The notes: generated from the sequence alone by a model not told the origin. Positions 1 through 7,825 are shown, counted from the stretch's first letter. The stretch: 64,000 nucleotides of DNA from DATBDE01 sp045805605 (GCA_045805605.1 JBJMKX010000074.1:1-64000); one strand, 5' to 3'. Numbers and translations are program-made.

Positions 1-561
1 GTGCGCCCGAACGCCCAGCGCCGCGCGCCGGCGCGCCGCCGCCGGCACCGCGACGAAGTGCACACGCAGCGACCCGGAGGGCGGCCGGGCCAGCCGCAGC
101 TGAAGCTCGTCCGAGCCGCCGGTCCACACCGGGTCGGACGCGCGCTCGCCGGTGCCGGTGCCGGTGTCGGGGGCGTGGTCGCCGTGCGCGGCGAGCGGCA
201 TCCAGCGGCTCCACGCCCCGCCGGCGCGCCGCACGCGGACCTCCACATGCCCCGTCCCGCGCACGCCGAGCAGGTCGAACCGCCGCACGCGGAGCACGCG
301 GCTCGTGCGCCCGCCGTCGAAGTCGGCCGGCGTGACGGTCAGCCCGAAGCCGCGGAGCCGCGTACCGCGCCAAGGCCGCGACCGCGAGGCGCCCGCGGCG
401 AGCGCCGGAACGCCGCGCAGCGGCGCGAGCAGCGAGCCGAGGCCGGCCGCGGCGCCGAGGGCGAGCGCGCGCCGGCGCGTGAACGTCGTACGCCACACCC
501 CGGGGGACGTAGCCCCGGCCCCGGGCCCCGAAACCCCTGCACCTTCTCGTGCACCGCGCAT
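1..561 (-). CDS. Tat-exported PGRP/amidase-like protein, N-terminal part (cut by window edge)
   Basis: The minus frame ending at base 1 is open and continues past the window edge, so only the N-terminal part (about 187 residues) is visible. A twin-arginine-like signal (TRRRALALGAAAG) is followed by an Ala-rich stretch. Next comes a beta-rich region with WSRWMPL and DPVWTGGSDELQLR. These match the N-terminal domain usual in actinobacterial peptidoglycan-recognition/N-acetylmuramoyl-L-alanine amidase proteins. The amidase domain itself would lie beyond the edge and is inferred. ATG at 561 was chosen; an in-frame GTG at 498 sits closer to the twin-arginine motif and is equally possible. Confidence 0.6.
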   Translation of the reverse strand, partial: MRGAREGAGVSGPGAGATSPGVWRTTFTRRRALALGAAAGLGSLLAPLRGVPALAAGASRSRPWRGTRLRGFGLTVTPADFDGGRTSRVLRVRRFDLLGVRGTGHVEVRVRRAGGAWSRWMPLAAHGDHAPDTGTGTGERASDPVWTGGSDELQLRLARPPSGSLRVHFVAVPAAARRRAALGVRAH

Positions 562-631
562 CGCTGCACGGAACCCACCGGCGCCGCGGGGGTTGCGGCG
601 CGATGCCTATGCGCGGGGCGGAAGCGGCGGC

Positions 632-1000
632 TCAGGCCGCGACGGCGGCCGTCTCCGCCGGCTCCGCGGCGGGCGGCTCGCTGGAGCACGACGCGCCGAG
701 CCAGCGCTCGCCGTACGTGCGCATGCCTTCGATGATCGGGATGAGCGCGAGGCCCTTCTCGGTCAGCGCGTACTCGACGCGCGGCGGCACCGCGGGGAAC
801 GTCGCGCGCTCCACGATGCCCTCCTCCTCGAGGGCCCGCAGGCGCAGCGACAGCGTGCGCGGGCTGATGCCGGTCAGCGAGCGCTCGAGCTCGCAGAAGC
901 GCGAGCAGCCCTCGGCGAGCTCGCGGACGAGGAGCAGCGTCCACTTGCCGCACACGATGTCGGCGGTGCGGCAGACGGGACAGCTCTCATCGACGGGCAT
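632..1000 (-). CDS. HxlR-family winged-helix transcriptional regulator
   Basis: The 122-residue product is the usual size for HxlR proteins. It shows the family pattern in order: an N-terminal CPVCRTADIV with two cysteines, GKWTLLLVREL, RFCELERSLTGISPRTLS (recognition region), and PPRVEYALTEKG in the wing. Some HxlR relatives sense electrophiles or redox stress through an N-terminal cysteine, and Cys7/Cys10 would be the candidates here (inference). The C-terminal tail is Ala/Pro/Glu-rich and probably disordered. A near-perfect inverted repeat lies just upstream of the start, which suggests autoregulation. The cupin gene upstream has the same orientation. Confidence 0.9.
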   Translation of the reverse strand: MPVDESCPVCRTADIVCGKWTLLLVRELAEGCSRFCELERSLTGISPRTLSLRLRALEEEGIVERATFPAVPPRVEYALTEKGLALIPIIEGMRTYGERWLGASCSSEPPAAEPAETAAVAA

Positions 1001-1004
1001 GCGT

Positions 1005-1025
1005 CTACTTTACCAAGTGAAGTAG
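1005..1025. promoter_or_regulatory. Probable HxlR operator (9-3-9 inverted repeat)
   Basis: CTACTTTAC and GTGAAGTAG are inverted copies with one mismatch, separated by three bases and centred about 15 bp before the HxlR start codon. TACTT-type dyads are typical of HxlR/YodB operators. It lies between the cupin stop and the HxlR start, so self-control of HxlR is the simplest reading. Confidence 0.6.
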
Positions 1026-1053
1026 CGCCCCCGGCGACGCGTCGGCGATGCGC

Positions 1054-1392
1054 TCAGGCGTCGCGCGCGCCCGGGTGCCCGTCGCCCGGCCACGGCGCCA
1101 GCACGAGCAGCAGTCGCGAGTCGGTCGTCGCGCGCACCTCGTGGCGCTCGCCGGGATCGAAGACGGCGAAGAACCCGGGGCCTCCGGTCACGCTGTCCCC
1201 CCGCCCGCGCGACACCTCGACCTCGCCGTCGACGACGACGAGATGCGCCCGCTCGTGGACCTGGTGGTCGCGCAGCAGCTCGCCGGCCGGGACGGTCAAC
1301 GCGACCGAGCGCGCCTGCCCGCGAGCGGAGTGGAGGATGACGGGCCGGTGCGGAGCGACGTCGAGGCTGCGCAGGTCCCAGTGCTTGTCCAC
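1054..1392 (-). CDS. Small cupin-domain protein
   Basis: A 112-residue protein built as a single cupin barrel. Motif 1 is seen as DHQVHERAHLVVVDGEVEV, with two histidines and the conserved Gly. Motif 2 is GFFAVFDPGERHEV, with a metal-ligand-like His. Proteins of this size are usually metal-binding sugar-nucleotide or small-molecule binding cupins, or enzymes of unknown substrate. It starts 20 bases after the pilT stop on the same strand and precedes the HxlR gene, so it may be the regulator's physiological partner. The substrate cannot be told from sequence. Confidence 0.75.
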   Translation of the reverse strand: MDKHWDLRSLDVAPHRPVILHSARGQARSVALTVPAGELLRDHQVHERAHLVVVDGEVEVSRGRGDSVTGGPGFFAVFDPGERHEVRATTDSRLLLVLAPWPGDGHPGARDA

Positions 1393-1411
1393 GCAGGCGA
1401 TGCTACAGGTG

Positions 1412-2551
1412 CTACACGCCGACCGGGGACCGGCGGGACTCCGCGTCGAACAGGTCGTCCATCGTCGTGCCGCGCTTGCCGTCGGCGGCGACGAGCAGCT
1501 TGAAGTCGTGCGGGCTGGACGCCGCCTGCAGCGCCTGCTCCATCGTCACGCGGCCGGCCTTGAGGTGCTCGAACAGGTGCTGGTCGAACGTCTGCATCCC
1601 GTAGAACGTGCCCTCCGAGATGACCTCGGGCAGGCGGCCGGTCTGCGTCGGGTCGACGATCATGTCGCGCACGCGCCCGGTCATCCGCAGGATCTCGCAG
1701 CACGCGACGCGGCCGCGGCCGTCGGCGGTCGGCACGAGCCGCTGGGCGACCGCGCCCTTCAGCGTGCCGGCGATCATCGCGCGCGCCTGCTGGTGCTGGT
1801 GGGGCGGGAAGAAGTCGATCAGGCGGTTGACGGTCTCCGCCGCGTCCACCGTGTGGACGGTCGAGAAGACGAGGTGGCCGGTCTCGGCCGCGGACAGCGC
1901 GGTGTGCACCGTCTCCTCGTCGCGCATCTCGCCGATGAGGATCACGTCCGGGTCCTGGCGCAGCACGCGGCGCAGCGCGCGCTTGAACGAGGACGTGTCC
2001 ATCCCGACCTCGCGCTGGTTGATGAGCGACTGCTTGTCGCGGTGCAGGAACTCGATCGGGTCCTCGATCGTCACGATGTGGCGCGCGCGCGTCGAGTTGA
2101 TGTGGTCGATCATCGAGGCGAGCGTCGTCGACTTGCCGGAGCCGGTCGTGCCCGTCAGCAGGACGATGCCGCGCTCCTCCTCGGCGAGCTCGCGGATCAC
2201 GGGCGGCAGCTGCAGGTCGTCGATCGAGCGGATGTCGACCGGGATCGCGCGGATGACGAGCGACGTCGAGCCGCGCTGCTTGAACGCGTTGACGCGGAAG
2301 CGCGCGACGCCGGGGATCGAGTACGAGAAGTCGACCTCGTTGTCCTCGACGAACTCGGCGAGCTTGCTCGGGTCGTCGAGCATCTGGCGCACGGCGCCGT
2401 CGGTGTCCTCGCCGGTGAGGCGGGGCAGGCCGTCGACCGGGCGCATGACGCCGTCGACGCGCATGACCGGCGGGGCCGGCACCTTGAGGTGCAGGTCCGA
2501 GCCGCCGGACTCGATGAGGTGGCGCAGGCAGTAGTCGAGGTCGAATGCCAT
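1412..2551 (-). CDS. pilT: Type IV pilus retraction ATPase PilT
   Basis: The 379-residue product has PilT length and all family boxes. Walker A GTTGSGKST is at about residues 134-142, the Asp box TIEDPIE at 161-167, Walker B DPDVILIGEMRD at 200-211, and the His box TGHLVFSTVHT at 224-234. PilT hexamers depolymerise type IV pili at the inner membrane and power twitching or DNA uptake. The N-terminus (SDLHLKVPAPPVMRVDG) is the usual PAS-like PilT domain. No other pilus gene is in the window. The gene follows rpoD after a strong hairpin, so it probably has its own promoter or depends on read-through. It could also be a retraction ATPase for a tad/T4P-like machine encoded elsewhere. Confidence 0.95.
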   Translation of the reverse strand: MAFDLDYCLRHLIESGGSDLHLKVPAPPVMRVDGVMRPVDGLPRLTGEDTDGAVRQMLDDPSKLAEFVEDNEVDFSYSIPGVARFRVNAFKQRGSTSLVIRAIPVDIRSIDDLQLPPVIRELAEEERGIVLLTGTTGSGKSTTLASMIDHINSTRARHIVTIEDPIEFLHRDKQSLINQREVGMDTSSFKRALRRVLRQDPDVILIGEMRDEETVHTALSAAETGHLVFSTVHTVDAAETVNRLIDFFPPHQHQQARAMIAGTLKGAVAQRLVPTADGRGRVACCEILRMTGRVRDMIVDPTQTGRLPEVISEGTFYGMQTFDQHLFEHLKAGRVTMEQALQAASSPHDFKLLVAADGKRGTTMDDLFDAESRRSPVGV

Positions 2552-2605
2552 GCCGAAGGCATCGGCCGCGGCGCGGCGTTCCTTGACCGATGTTGGACGG
2601 AACGA

Positions 2606-2638
2606 CGACGGGCCGGTGGAGGTTCCACCGGCCCGTCG
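2606..2638 (-). terminator. Strong hairpin after rpoD, probable terminator
   Basis: A perfect 15-bp stem (2606-2620 with 2624-2638) has a three-base loop and lies 22 bp past the rpoD stop, before the pilT start. The bases that follow on the minus strand are T-rich but not a clean U-tract (TCGTTCCGTCC), as is common in high-GC actinobacteria. Confidence 0.75.
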
Positions 2639-2660
2639 AGAGGTCCTTATGCGGCGGGGG

Positions 2661-3770
2661 CTACGCCACGTCGCGGAGCTTTTGGGCCTCCGCGAGCGAC
2701 TGGAGCTTCTTCAGCGACTGGTTCTCGATCTGGCGGATGCGCTCGCGCGTCACGTTGAACGTGCGGCCCACCTCGTCGAGCGTGCGGGGATGCTCGCCGC
2801 CGAGCCCGTAGCGCAGCTCGAGCACCCGGCGCTCGCGGTAGGAGAGGTTCTCCAGCGCCTCGCGCAGGGCCTCCTTCGTGAGGATCTCCGCGGCGCGCTC
2901 GTACGGCGACTCGGCCCGCTCGTCGGCGATGAACTGGCCGAACTCGGACTCCTCCTCGTCGCCGACCGGCTTCTCCAGCGAGACCGGCGCCTGCGCGGAG
3001 CGCTTGATCGACTCCACCTCGTCGGGCTCGATGCCCGTGTGGTGGGCGATCTCCTCCGCGGTGGGCTCGCGGCCCAGCTCGGTGACCAGCTTGCGCTCGG
3101 CGCGGCCGATCTTGTTGAGCTTCTCGACGACGTGGACGGGGATGCGGATCGTGCGCGCCTTGTCGGCCAGGGCGCGGGCGATCGCCTGGCGGATCCACCA
3201 CGTCGCGTAGGTCGAGAACTTGAAGCCCTTGCGGTAGTCGAACTTCTCCGCCGCGCGCACGAGGCCAAGCGTGCCCTCCTGGATGAGGTCGAGGAAGGGC
3301 AGGCCCTGGTTGCGGTAGTTCTTGGCGATCGAGACCACCAGGCGCAGGTTGGACTCGACCATCTTCTGCTTGGCGTCGAGGTCGCCGCGCTCGATGCGCT
3401 TGGCGAGGTCGACCTCCTCCTGCGCGGTCAGCAGCCGCACCTTCCCGATGTCCTTGAGGAAGAGCTGCAGCGAGTCGGTCGTCATGTCCGGCCGCAGGTC
3501 CAGCGCGGTCTTGACCTTTGCGCGGCGCCCGCGCTTGTCGGGCGCCCGCTCGACCTGGGACGCCGCGATGGCCGGGTCGACCTCCTCGACGAGCTCGATC
3601 TCCGAGCGCTCGATGAAGCCGTTGAGCTCCTCCATCTCCGCCTCGTCGAGGTCCAGCTCGGCGACGGCAGTGGCGACCTCGTTGTGCGTGAGCACGCCGA
3701 ACTGCTGCCCGCGGGCAATCAGCGTCTTGACCTCTTCGAGCTCTTGGAGTTCAGCGACGGACATGCTCAA
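2661..3770 (-). CDS. rpoD: Primary RNA polymerase sigma factor (RpoD/SigA)
   Basis: The 369-residue product is a group 1 or near-group 1 sigma-70 factor. An N-terminal acidic region (LTHNEVATAVAELDLDEAEME) resembles region 1.1. Region 1.2 follows (DSLQLFLKDIGKVRLLTAQEE). Region 2 contains GLPFLDLIQEGTLGLVRA and the -10 recognition helix FSTYATWWIRQAI. Region 3 starts at RIPVHVVEKLNKI. Region 4 ends in the -35 helix TLDEVGRTFNVTRERIRQIE. The complete set of regions and the canonical 2.4/4.2 helices argue for the housekeeping factor, though a second close paralogue elsewhere cannot be excluded. A strong hairpin separates it from pilT downstream. Confidence 0.95.
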   Translation of the reverse strand: MSMSVAELQELEEVKTLIARGQQFGVLTHNEVATAVAELDLDEAEMEELNGFIERSEIELVEEVDPAIAASQVERAPDKRGRRAKVKTALDLRPDMTTDSLQLFLKDIGKVRLLTAQEEVDLAKRIERGDLDAKQKMVESNLRLVVSIAKNYRNQGLPFLDLIQEGTLGLVRAAEKFDYRKGFKFSTYATWWIRQAIARALADKARTIRIPVHVVEKLNKIGRAERKLVTELGREPTAEEIAHHTGIEPDEVESIKRSAQAPVSLEKPVGDEEESEFGQFIADERAESPYERAAEILTKEALREALENLSYRERRVLELRYGLGGEHPRTLDEVGRTFNVTRERIRQIENQSLKKLQSLAEAQKLRDVA

Positions 3771-3907
3771 GCGTTCGTCCCCATCCTAGGCATGCAAAGC
3801 GAAAACGACGGATTCGATTTCAAGTTTCGGGCGACCGGCCCCTCGACTGTATCGGCCGCTCGTCCATGGTGGACGCCTTGCGCGTGGGCGTACGCCATCA
3901 TGCGCGC

Positions 3908-4315
3908 ATGTCGAACCGGTCCGAGGGCAAGGACGTACTGTCGTCGCTGCCGCGCTCGCGGCCGGAGCGGCGCAGTGCGAAGCGCGACGGCGCGAAGGCG
4001 AAGGCGCCTGGGCGCGCAAAGCCGAAGGCGCAGGGCGCCAGGGCGACGGCCCAACGCCCAACTCCCGACGCCCGACGCCGGAAGGCCCAAGCGGCACTGA
4101 AGCCGAAGCCCAAGGTGAGCGGCGCCACCCGTCCCAGCGCCGCCACGCGACGCGCGCGCGAGGAATCGGTCAAGCCGCCGCCCGTCGCACCCGCCTCACC
4201 AGATCGCGACGTGATCGGCACCGCGCTCGAGGCCGCGGGCGAGCTCGCGCGCATCGGATTGACGGTCGGGACGCAGATCGTTCGCGAAGCGACGCGCCGC
4301 ATTCCCCGCCCGTAA
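3908..4315 (+). CDS. Hypothetical basic Lys/Ala/Pro-rich protein
   Basis: Reads as 135 residues from ATG 3908 (an upstream in-frame start exists at 3866). The first 90 residues are low-complexity, rich in K, R, A and P, and look disordered and nucleic-acid- or surface-binding. The last 35 residues (DVIGTALEAAGELARIGLTVG and so on) could form one amphipathic or membrane-associated helix followed by a basic end. No family was recognised. Four tandem heptamers (4050-4077) lie inside the low-complexity part, so it may have grown by repeat insertion. It is divergent from rpoD. Moderate confidence that it is translated. Confidence 0.5.
   Translation: MSNRSEGKDVLSSLPRSRPERRSAKRDGAKAKAPGRAKPKAQGARATAQRPTPDARRRKAQAALKPKPKVSGATRPSAATRRAREESVKPPPVAPASPDRDVIGTALEAAGELARIGLTVGTQIVREATRRIPRP
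4050..4077. repeat. Tandem heptamer repeat, four units (CCYRAYG family)
   Basis: Units read CCCAACG, CCCAACT, CCCGACG, CCCGACG with period seven. Related runs occur at 17792-17812 and 63153-63180 and, degenerate, near 38312-38324. This copy lies inside a probable coding region, the others between genes. Confidence 0.7.
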
Positions 4316-4357
4316 TCAAGGCGACATAACCACGCGTTTGAGAACGCGCCCCACGGT

Positions 4358-4363
4358 TATAGT
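4358..4363 (+). promoter_or_regulatory. -10 element TATAGT before the ydaO riboswitch
   Basis: TATAGT matches the sigma-70 -10 consensus well in this GC-rich context and is placed to start a transcript just ahead of the riboswitch aptamer. The -35 is weak: TTGAGA lies only 14 bp upstream and a poorer GCGTTT at 18 bp. Confidence 0.5.
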
Positions 4364-4382
4364 CTCCGTTCGTGCCGAACCG

Positions 4383-4506
4383 TCGCGCGCCCAGCGTGCG
4401 GCGGACGGGGGAACCGATGCGGGCCGCCGGGCCCGCCGGGGCGAATCCGGCCGCGTGGCCGGTAGCGCGAGAGCGCGAGCCCGTCAGCTCACCTCGTAGG
4501 CGCGTC
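4383..4506 (+). promoter_or_regulatory. ydaO-type cyclic di-AMP riboswitch
   Basis: The conserved ydaO blocks appear in order: GGGGGAACC at 4407-4415, GGGGCGAATCC at 4438-4448, GGTAGCG about 4461-4467, and CCGTCAGCTCACCTCGTAGG at 4481-4500. The flanks CGCGCC (about 4386-4391) and GGCGCG (about 4499-4504) can pair as P1. These riboswitches bind c-di-AMP and usually turn off wall-lytic or osmolyte genes. Here it leads into an exported RlpA-like protein, the classic actinobacterial arrangement. No clear intrinsic terminator was seen between the aptamer and the start codon, so the mode of control is open. Confidence 0.9.
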
Positions 4507-4540
4507 GAGAGCAAAGCTCAAACCGAGGAGTCGCCGTACG

Positions 4541-5266
4541 TTGCGCCGTCGCATCGGGCTGATCGCCGCCTTGCTGTCGGGTGCCGCCTTCGCCGCCGTG
4601 CTTACCACGGTGGCCAGCGGCGACTCGGCCGGCGGCGCCGCGGCCCCCTCCGGGGGCGGCGCCCTGGAGGAACAGCCTCCTCCCCCGCCGCTTGCCGCCA
4701 GCCCCGGCCACCCGGCGCTCGAGCCGCCCCCCGGCGCCGTCGTGCGCCAGGCGATCCGGCTGAACGGCGTCGTCCACCCGGGCGATGCGGGGCGGCCTGT
4801 CGCCGTCCAGCAGCGCGTCGGCGACGGCGACTGGACCGATGTGGGGACGGTGCCCAGCGGCTCCGACGGCACCTTCTCCGTGCGCTGGCGTCCGAGCGCG
4901 ACCGGCCAGGTCGCCCTGCGCGCGGCCCCCGCCGACGCCGACGGCGCGCGGGCCGCCGACACCAGCCCCGAGATCGACGTCACCGTCTACCGGCTCGTGC
5001 GGGCGAGCTGGTACGGGCCGGGCATGTACGGCGGCAAGACGGCGTGCGGCCAGCGGCTGACGCCGACGCTCCTGGGCGTCGCGCACCGCAGCCTTCCGTG
5101 CGGGACGCAGGTGCGGCTGGTCTACGGCGAGCGGGCGCTGACCGCCCCGGTGATCGACCGCGGCCCGTACGCCAACGGCGCCAGCTTCGACCTGACGAAG
5201 GCCACGGCGGACCGTCTCGGCGCCGACGGCGTGTTCAGCGTCGGGTACGCGATCATCCCCGTGTGA
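4541..5266 (+). CDS. Secreted RlpA-like double-psi beta-barrel cell-wall protein
   Basis: The 241-residue product starts at TTG 4541 with GAGGAG ten bases upstream and has a signal sequence (RRRIGLIAALLSGAAFAAVLTT). A Gly/Pro-rich linker and an Ig-like beta domain (about residues 65-150) precede an RlpA-like DPBB domain. That domain holds RASWYGPGMYGGKTACG, AHRSLPCGTQVRL and APVIDRGPYANGASFDLT. RlpA-like domains cleave or bind peptidoglycan glycan; the conserved Asp in VIDRGPY is the likely catalytic residue. The c-di-AMP riboswitch immediately upstream fits a wall-remodelling role. Its GTGTGA end overlaps the moeA start by four bases, an odd coupling of wall and cofactor genes. Confidence 0.85.
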   Translation: MRRRIGLIAALLSGAAFAAVLTTVASGDSAGGAAAPSGGGALEEQPPPPPLAASPGHPALEPPPGAVVRQAIRLNGVVHPGDAGRPVAVQQRVGDGDWTDVGTVPSGSDGTFSVRWRPSATGQVALRAAPADADGARAADTSPEIDVTVYRLVRASWYGPGMYGGKTACGQRLTPTLLGVAHRSLPCGTQVRLVYGERALTAPVIDRGPYANGASFDLTKATADRLGADGVFSVGYAIIPV

Positions 5267-6438
5267 CCACGGTCGACGAGGCGCGACGGATCGTCCTTTC
5301 CGCCGTCTGCCCGCTGGGAGCGGAGAACGTGCCGGTCGGCGCCGCGCTCGGGCGCGTGCTGGCCCGCGACGTCGCCGCGGCGGGCGACGTGCCGCCGTTC
5401 CCCAACTCGGCCATGGACGGGTTCGCGGTGGTGGCCGGTGCCGCCGGGCGCCGACTCGCGGTCGTCGGCGAGTCGCGCGCCGGCCGCCCCGCCGAGCGCG
5501 CGGTCGGCGAGGACGAGGCGATCCGTATCTCCACCGGCGCGGTCGTGCCCGAGGGGGCCGACGCCGTCGTGCGCGTCGAGGACACCGCCGAGGCCGACGG
5601 CCACGTCGAGGTGCGCGTGGACGCCGCGATGGGCGACAACCTGCGCGGGCCGGGCGACGACATGCGCGCCGGCGACGTCGTCCTGGCGGCCGGCACGCCG
5701 GTCGGGCCGGCCGAGCTCGGCGTGGCGGTGGCCGCCGGGCTCGGCGAGGTCCCGTGCGCGCGGCGTCCGCGCGTGGCGGTGCTCGCCACCGGCGACGAGC
5801 TCGTCGAGGCCGGGGCTCCGCTCGCCCCGGGGCAGATCCACAACAGCAACGGCATCGCGCTTGCGGCACTGGCGGCGCGCGCCGGCGCGGAGGTCGTCCT
5901 GCAGGCGACGGTGGCCGACGCCCGCGACGCCACCGACGTCGCCTTGGCCGGCGCGCTCGAGGCCGCCGACGTCGTGCTCGTCTCGGGCGGCGTGTCGGTC
6001 GGCCCGCACGACCACGTCAAGCCCGCCCTGGTCGGGCTCGGCGTGCAGGAGCGGTTCTGGCGCGTCCAGCTCAAGCCGGGGAGGCCGACGTGGTTCGGGA
6101 CGCGCGGCGACCGCCTCGTCCTCGGGCTGCCGGGCAACCCGGTCTCGGCCTACGTGACCTTCGTCCTGTTCGCCGCTCCCGCCCTGCGCGCGCTCCAGGG
6201 CGCGGAGCCGCTGCCGCCGCGCCGGCGCGCGCGCTTGGCCGAGCCGGTGCGGCGTCTGCCGGACCGCGAGCAGGCGGTTCGCGTGCGGGTCGTCGAGCGG
6301 CCCGACGGGCCGGTGGCCACGCCGACCGGCGCCCAGGGCTCGCACCGGCTGTCGTCGATGCTCGGCGCCGGCGCCCTGGCGATGGTCGCGGCCGGCGAGG
6401 GCGAGGCGACCGAGGCCGAGCTCGAGCCGCTGCCGTAG
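5263..6438 (+). CDS. moeA: Molybdopterin molybdenumtransferase MoeA
   Basis: From GTG 5263 (overlapping the RlpA-like stop) the product is 391 residues, normal for MoeA. Family signatures are FPNSAMDGFAV (about residue 47), GDNLRGPGDD, the MoCF-domain TGDELV and SGGVSVGPHDHVK, then KPGRPTWFG and GLPGNPVSAYV. MoeA inserts molybdate into adenylylated molybdopterin in the last step of molybdenum cofactor synthesis. A convergent MOSC gene follows, and a molybdopterin oxidoreductase lies 9 kb downstream, the likely user. Control may be inherited from the c-di-AMP riboswitch transcript. Confidence 0.93.
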   Translation: MTTVDEARRIVLSAVCPLGAENVPVGAALGRVLARDVAAAGDVPPFPNSAMDGFAVVAGAAGRRLAVVGESRAGRPAERAVGEDEAIRISTGAVVPEGADAVVRVEDTAEADGHVEVRVDAAMGDNLRGPGDDMRAGDVVLAAGTPVGPAELGVAVAAGLGEVPCARRPRVAVLATGDELVEAGAPLAPGQIHNSNGIALAALAARAGAEVVLQATVADARDATDVALAGALEAADVVLVSGGVSVGPHDHVKPALVGLGVQERFWRVQLKPGRPTWFGTRGDRLVLGLPGNPVSAYVTFVLFAAPALRALQGAEPLPPRRRARLAEPVRRLPDREQAVRVRVVERPDGPVATPTGAQGSHRLSSMLGAGALAMVAAGEGEATEAELEPLP

Positions 6439-6444
6439 CTATAG

Positions 6445-6897
6445 CTAGCCCGGCTGCACGGCGTCGCCGACGGCGATGCGACCGTCCCGCACGACGTCTG
6501 CGCGCAGGCCGCCGCGATGCACGAGGCCGCGCAGCACGCCCGGCTGGGTCATCTTCTGCAGGTGGTTGCAGGGCTCGCAGAGCTCGATGCCCACGCACTC
6601 GGCCTCGCCGACGGTGAAGCGCCGCCCGACCAGCGCATTGAGGTCGATTCCGCGCGTGAGCACGTTGCGGCGCGACTCGGCACCGCTCAGCTCGATGCCG
6701 TGCTCCTCGTGCAGGCCCTCGAGCGCTTCGGCCTGGATGAGCGTGATGTCGCGGCCCTCGCCTTGCTCGCGCCGGGTGTCGGCGAAGTAGCGGTCGCCCA
6801 GCAGGCCCTGGCCCGCGAGCGCCTCGACGACCTCGACGGGGCGGCATTCGCCCTCGAGGTCGGCGGCGATGTTGATCGCCTCCACGCGTCCGGTCAT
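6445..6897 (-). CDS. MOSC-domain protein
   Basis: A 150-residue single MOSC domain. It contains GLLGDRYFA, ESRRNVLTRGIDLNALVGRRF, and the hallmark cysteine block GIELCEPCNHLQ followed by LVHRGGLRADVVRDG and GD near the end. MOSC domains bind molybdenum cofactor or sulfur via the conserved Cys (EPC). Stand-alone versions are linked to Moco handling or detoxifying N-hydroxylated substrates. It converges with moeA, and both stop codons lie in one 12-bp palindrome (6436-6447). The longer upstream reading in this frame looks spurious, because the domain starts at MTGRVEAINIA. Confidence 0.88.
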   Translation of the reverse strand: MTGRVEAINIAADLEGECRPVEVVEALAGQGLLGDRYFADTRREQGEGRDITLIQAEALEGLHEEHGIELSGAESRRNVLTRGIDLNALVGRRFTVGEAECVGIELCEPCNHLQKMTQPGVLRGLVHRGGLRADVVRDGRIAVGDAVQPG

Positions 6898-6908
6898 GGC
6901 GGCACAGA

Positions 6909-7037
6909 CTAGGAGGCCCAGACGACGGCGTTGGGCACGAGGAGGCAGGCGGCCAGCTCGAGCGCCGCGACCGCGGCGAGCTGGACGAGCAGGGCGCCCA
7001 GGTCGTCGATCTCGATCTCGGTGCGGTCGTCGTCCAT
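6909..7037 (-). CDS. Small one-helix protein, hypothetical
   Basis: A 42-residue reading from ATG 7037. An acidic N-terminus (MDDDRTEIEIDD) is followed by a hydrophobic stretch (LLVQLAAVAALELAACLLVP) that could be one membrane helix. It sits 11 bases ahead of the MOSC gene on the same strand and would be its upstream operon partner. No family recognised; coding status rests on frame quality and position only. Confidence 0.4.
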   Translation of the reverse strand: MDDDRTEIEIDDLGALLVQLAAVAALELAACLLVPNAVVWAS

Positions 7038-7120
7038 ACCGACAGTGTGCGGGGCGGCGCGCGCCCGCCAATACGGCCAGCCGCCACCTCGCCGGCGGCC
7101 AACCGACAAAATCCCGGGCG

Positions 7121-7825
7121 GTGAGCTTGTGGACCTGGATCGCAATCGCCGCCGGGGCGGGCGTGCTGGTAGTTGTGGTCGTCAACGTGGTCCGCGTCCT
7201 GCGCCACCCGCGCGTGGCGCGCGTGACCCTCGCCGACCCGGCGCGGGCCACGGCGATCGACGAGTCGGGCGCCGTGCGGTCGGTGCAGGCGGCCGACCTG
7301 GTCCTGCCCGACCGGGCGCTGGACGAGATTTGGACCCCGATGCACCTCGAGCGCCTCGCACGCACCTACTGGCGCTTCCTCACGCGCGTGACCCTCGGGC
7401 TGATCCGCATCGCCTACACGGAGCGGGAGCGCTTCATCGTGCTGCTCACGCGCCCCTTCGTGCTCATGCGCTTCCAGGCGCCCGAGTACGCGATGGACAC
7501 CGAGCACGGCGTCGTGCGCTGGCGCATCGAGCGCGGGATCCTCGTCGCGCGCCAGGGCCGCGGCAACGGCTACCTCGAGATCGAGATCGAGCGCCGCGGC
7601 TGCGACGAGCCGGGCATGGCGTGCCTGCACGTGCGGGTCGCGGTCGCGAACTTCTATCCGTCGATCGCGGCGACCTTCTCCCGCCCCGTCTACCGGATGA
7701 CGCAGGCATTCGTGCACGTGCTGGTCACCCATGCCTTCCTGCGCTCGCTGGCGCGCCTCGATCTCGCCCGTTCACGGGCGGGGCGCTTGGAGGGCGTGGC
7801 CTCGGTCAGTACCGCCCGCCGCTGA
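7121..7825 (+). CDS. Hypothetical membrane-anchored protein
   Basis: From GTG 7121 the product is 234 residues. It begins with one strongly hydrophobic helix (WIAIAAGAGVLVVVVVNVV), followed by a soluble domain with many Arg and Tyr residues (LERLARTYWRFLTRVTLGLIRIAY, RWRIERGILVARQGRGNGYLE). The C-terminal third contains further moderately hydrophobic segments (ANFYPSIAATF, MTQAFVHVLVTHAF). No known domain was recognised. It overlaps the convergent glpX gene by 20 bases at its 3' end. Likely a genuine lineage-conserved protein of unknown function. Confidence 0.65.
   Translation: MSLWTWIAIAAGAGVLVVVVVNVVRVLRHPRVARVTLADPARATAIDESGAVRSVQAADLVLPDRALDEIWTPMHLERLARTYWRFLTRVTLGLIRIAYTERERFIVLLTRPFVLMRFQAPEYAMDTEHGVVRWRIERGILVARQGRGNGYLEIEIERRGCDEPGMACLHVRVAVANFYPSIAATFSRPVYRMTQAFVHVLVTHAFLRSLARLDLARSRAGRLEGVASVSTARR

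Noticed and set aside
152..2758. 868-residue plus-strand open frame
   Set aside because: Antisense to pilT, the cupin and the HxlR gene; low-complexity Arg/Ala/Gly composition typical of shadow frames in high-GC DNA.
2550..4100. 516-residue plus-strand frame
   Set aside because: Antisense to rpoD; repetitive Leu/Arg/Val composition and no domain.
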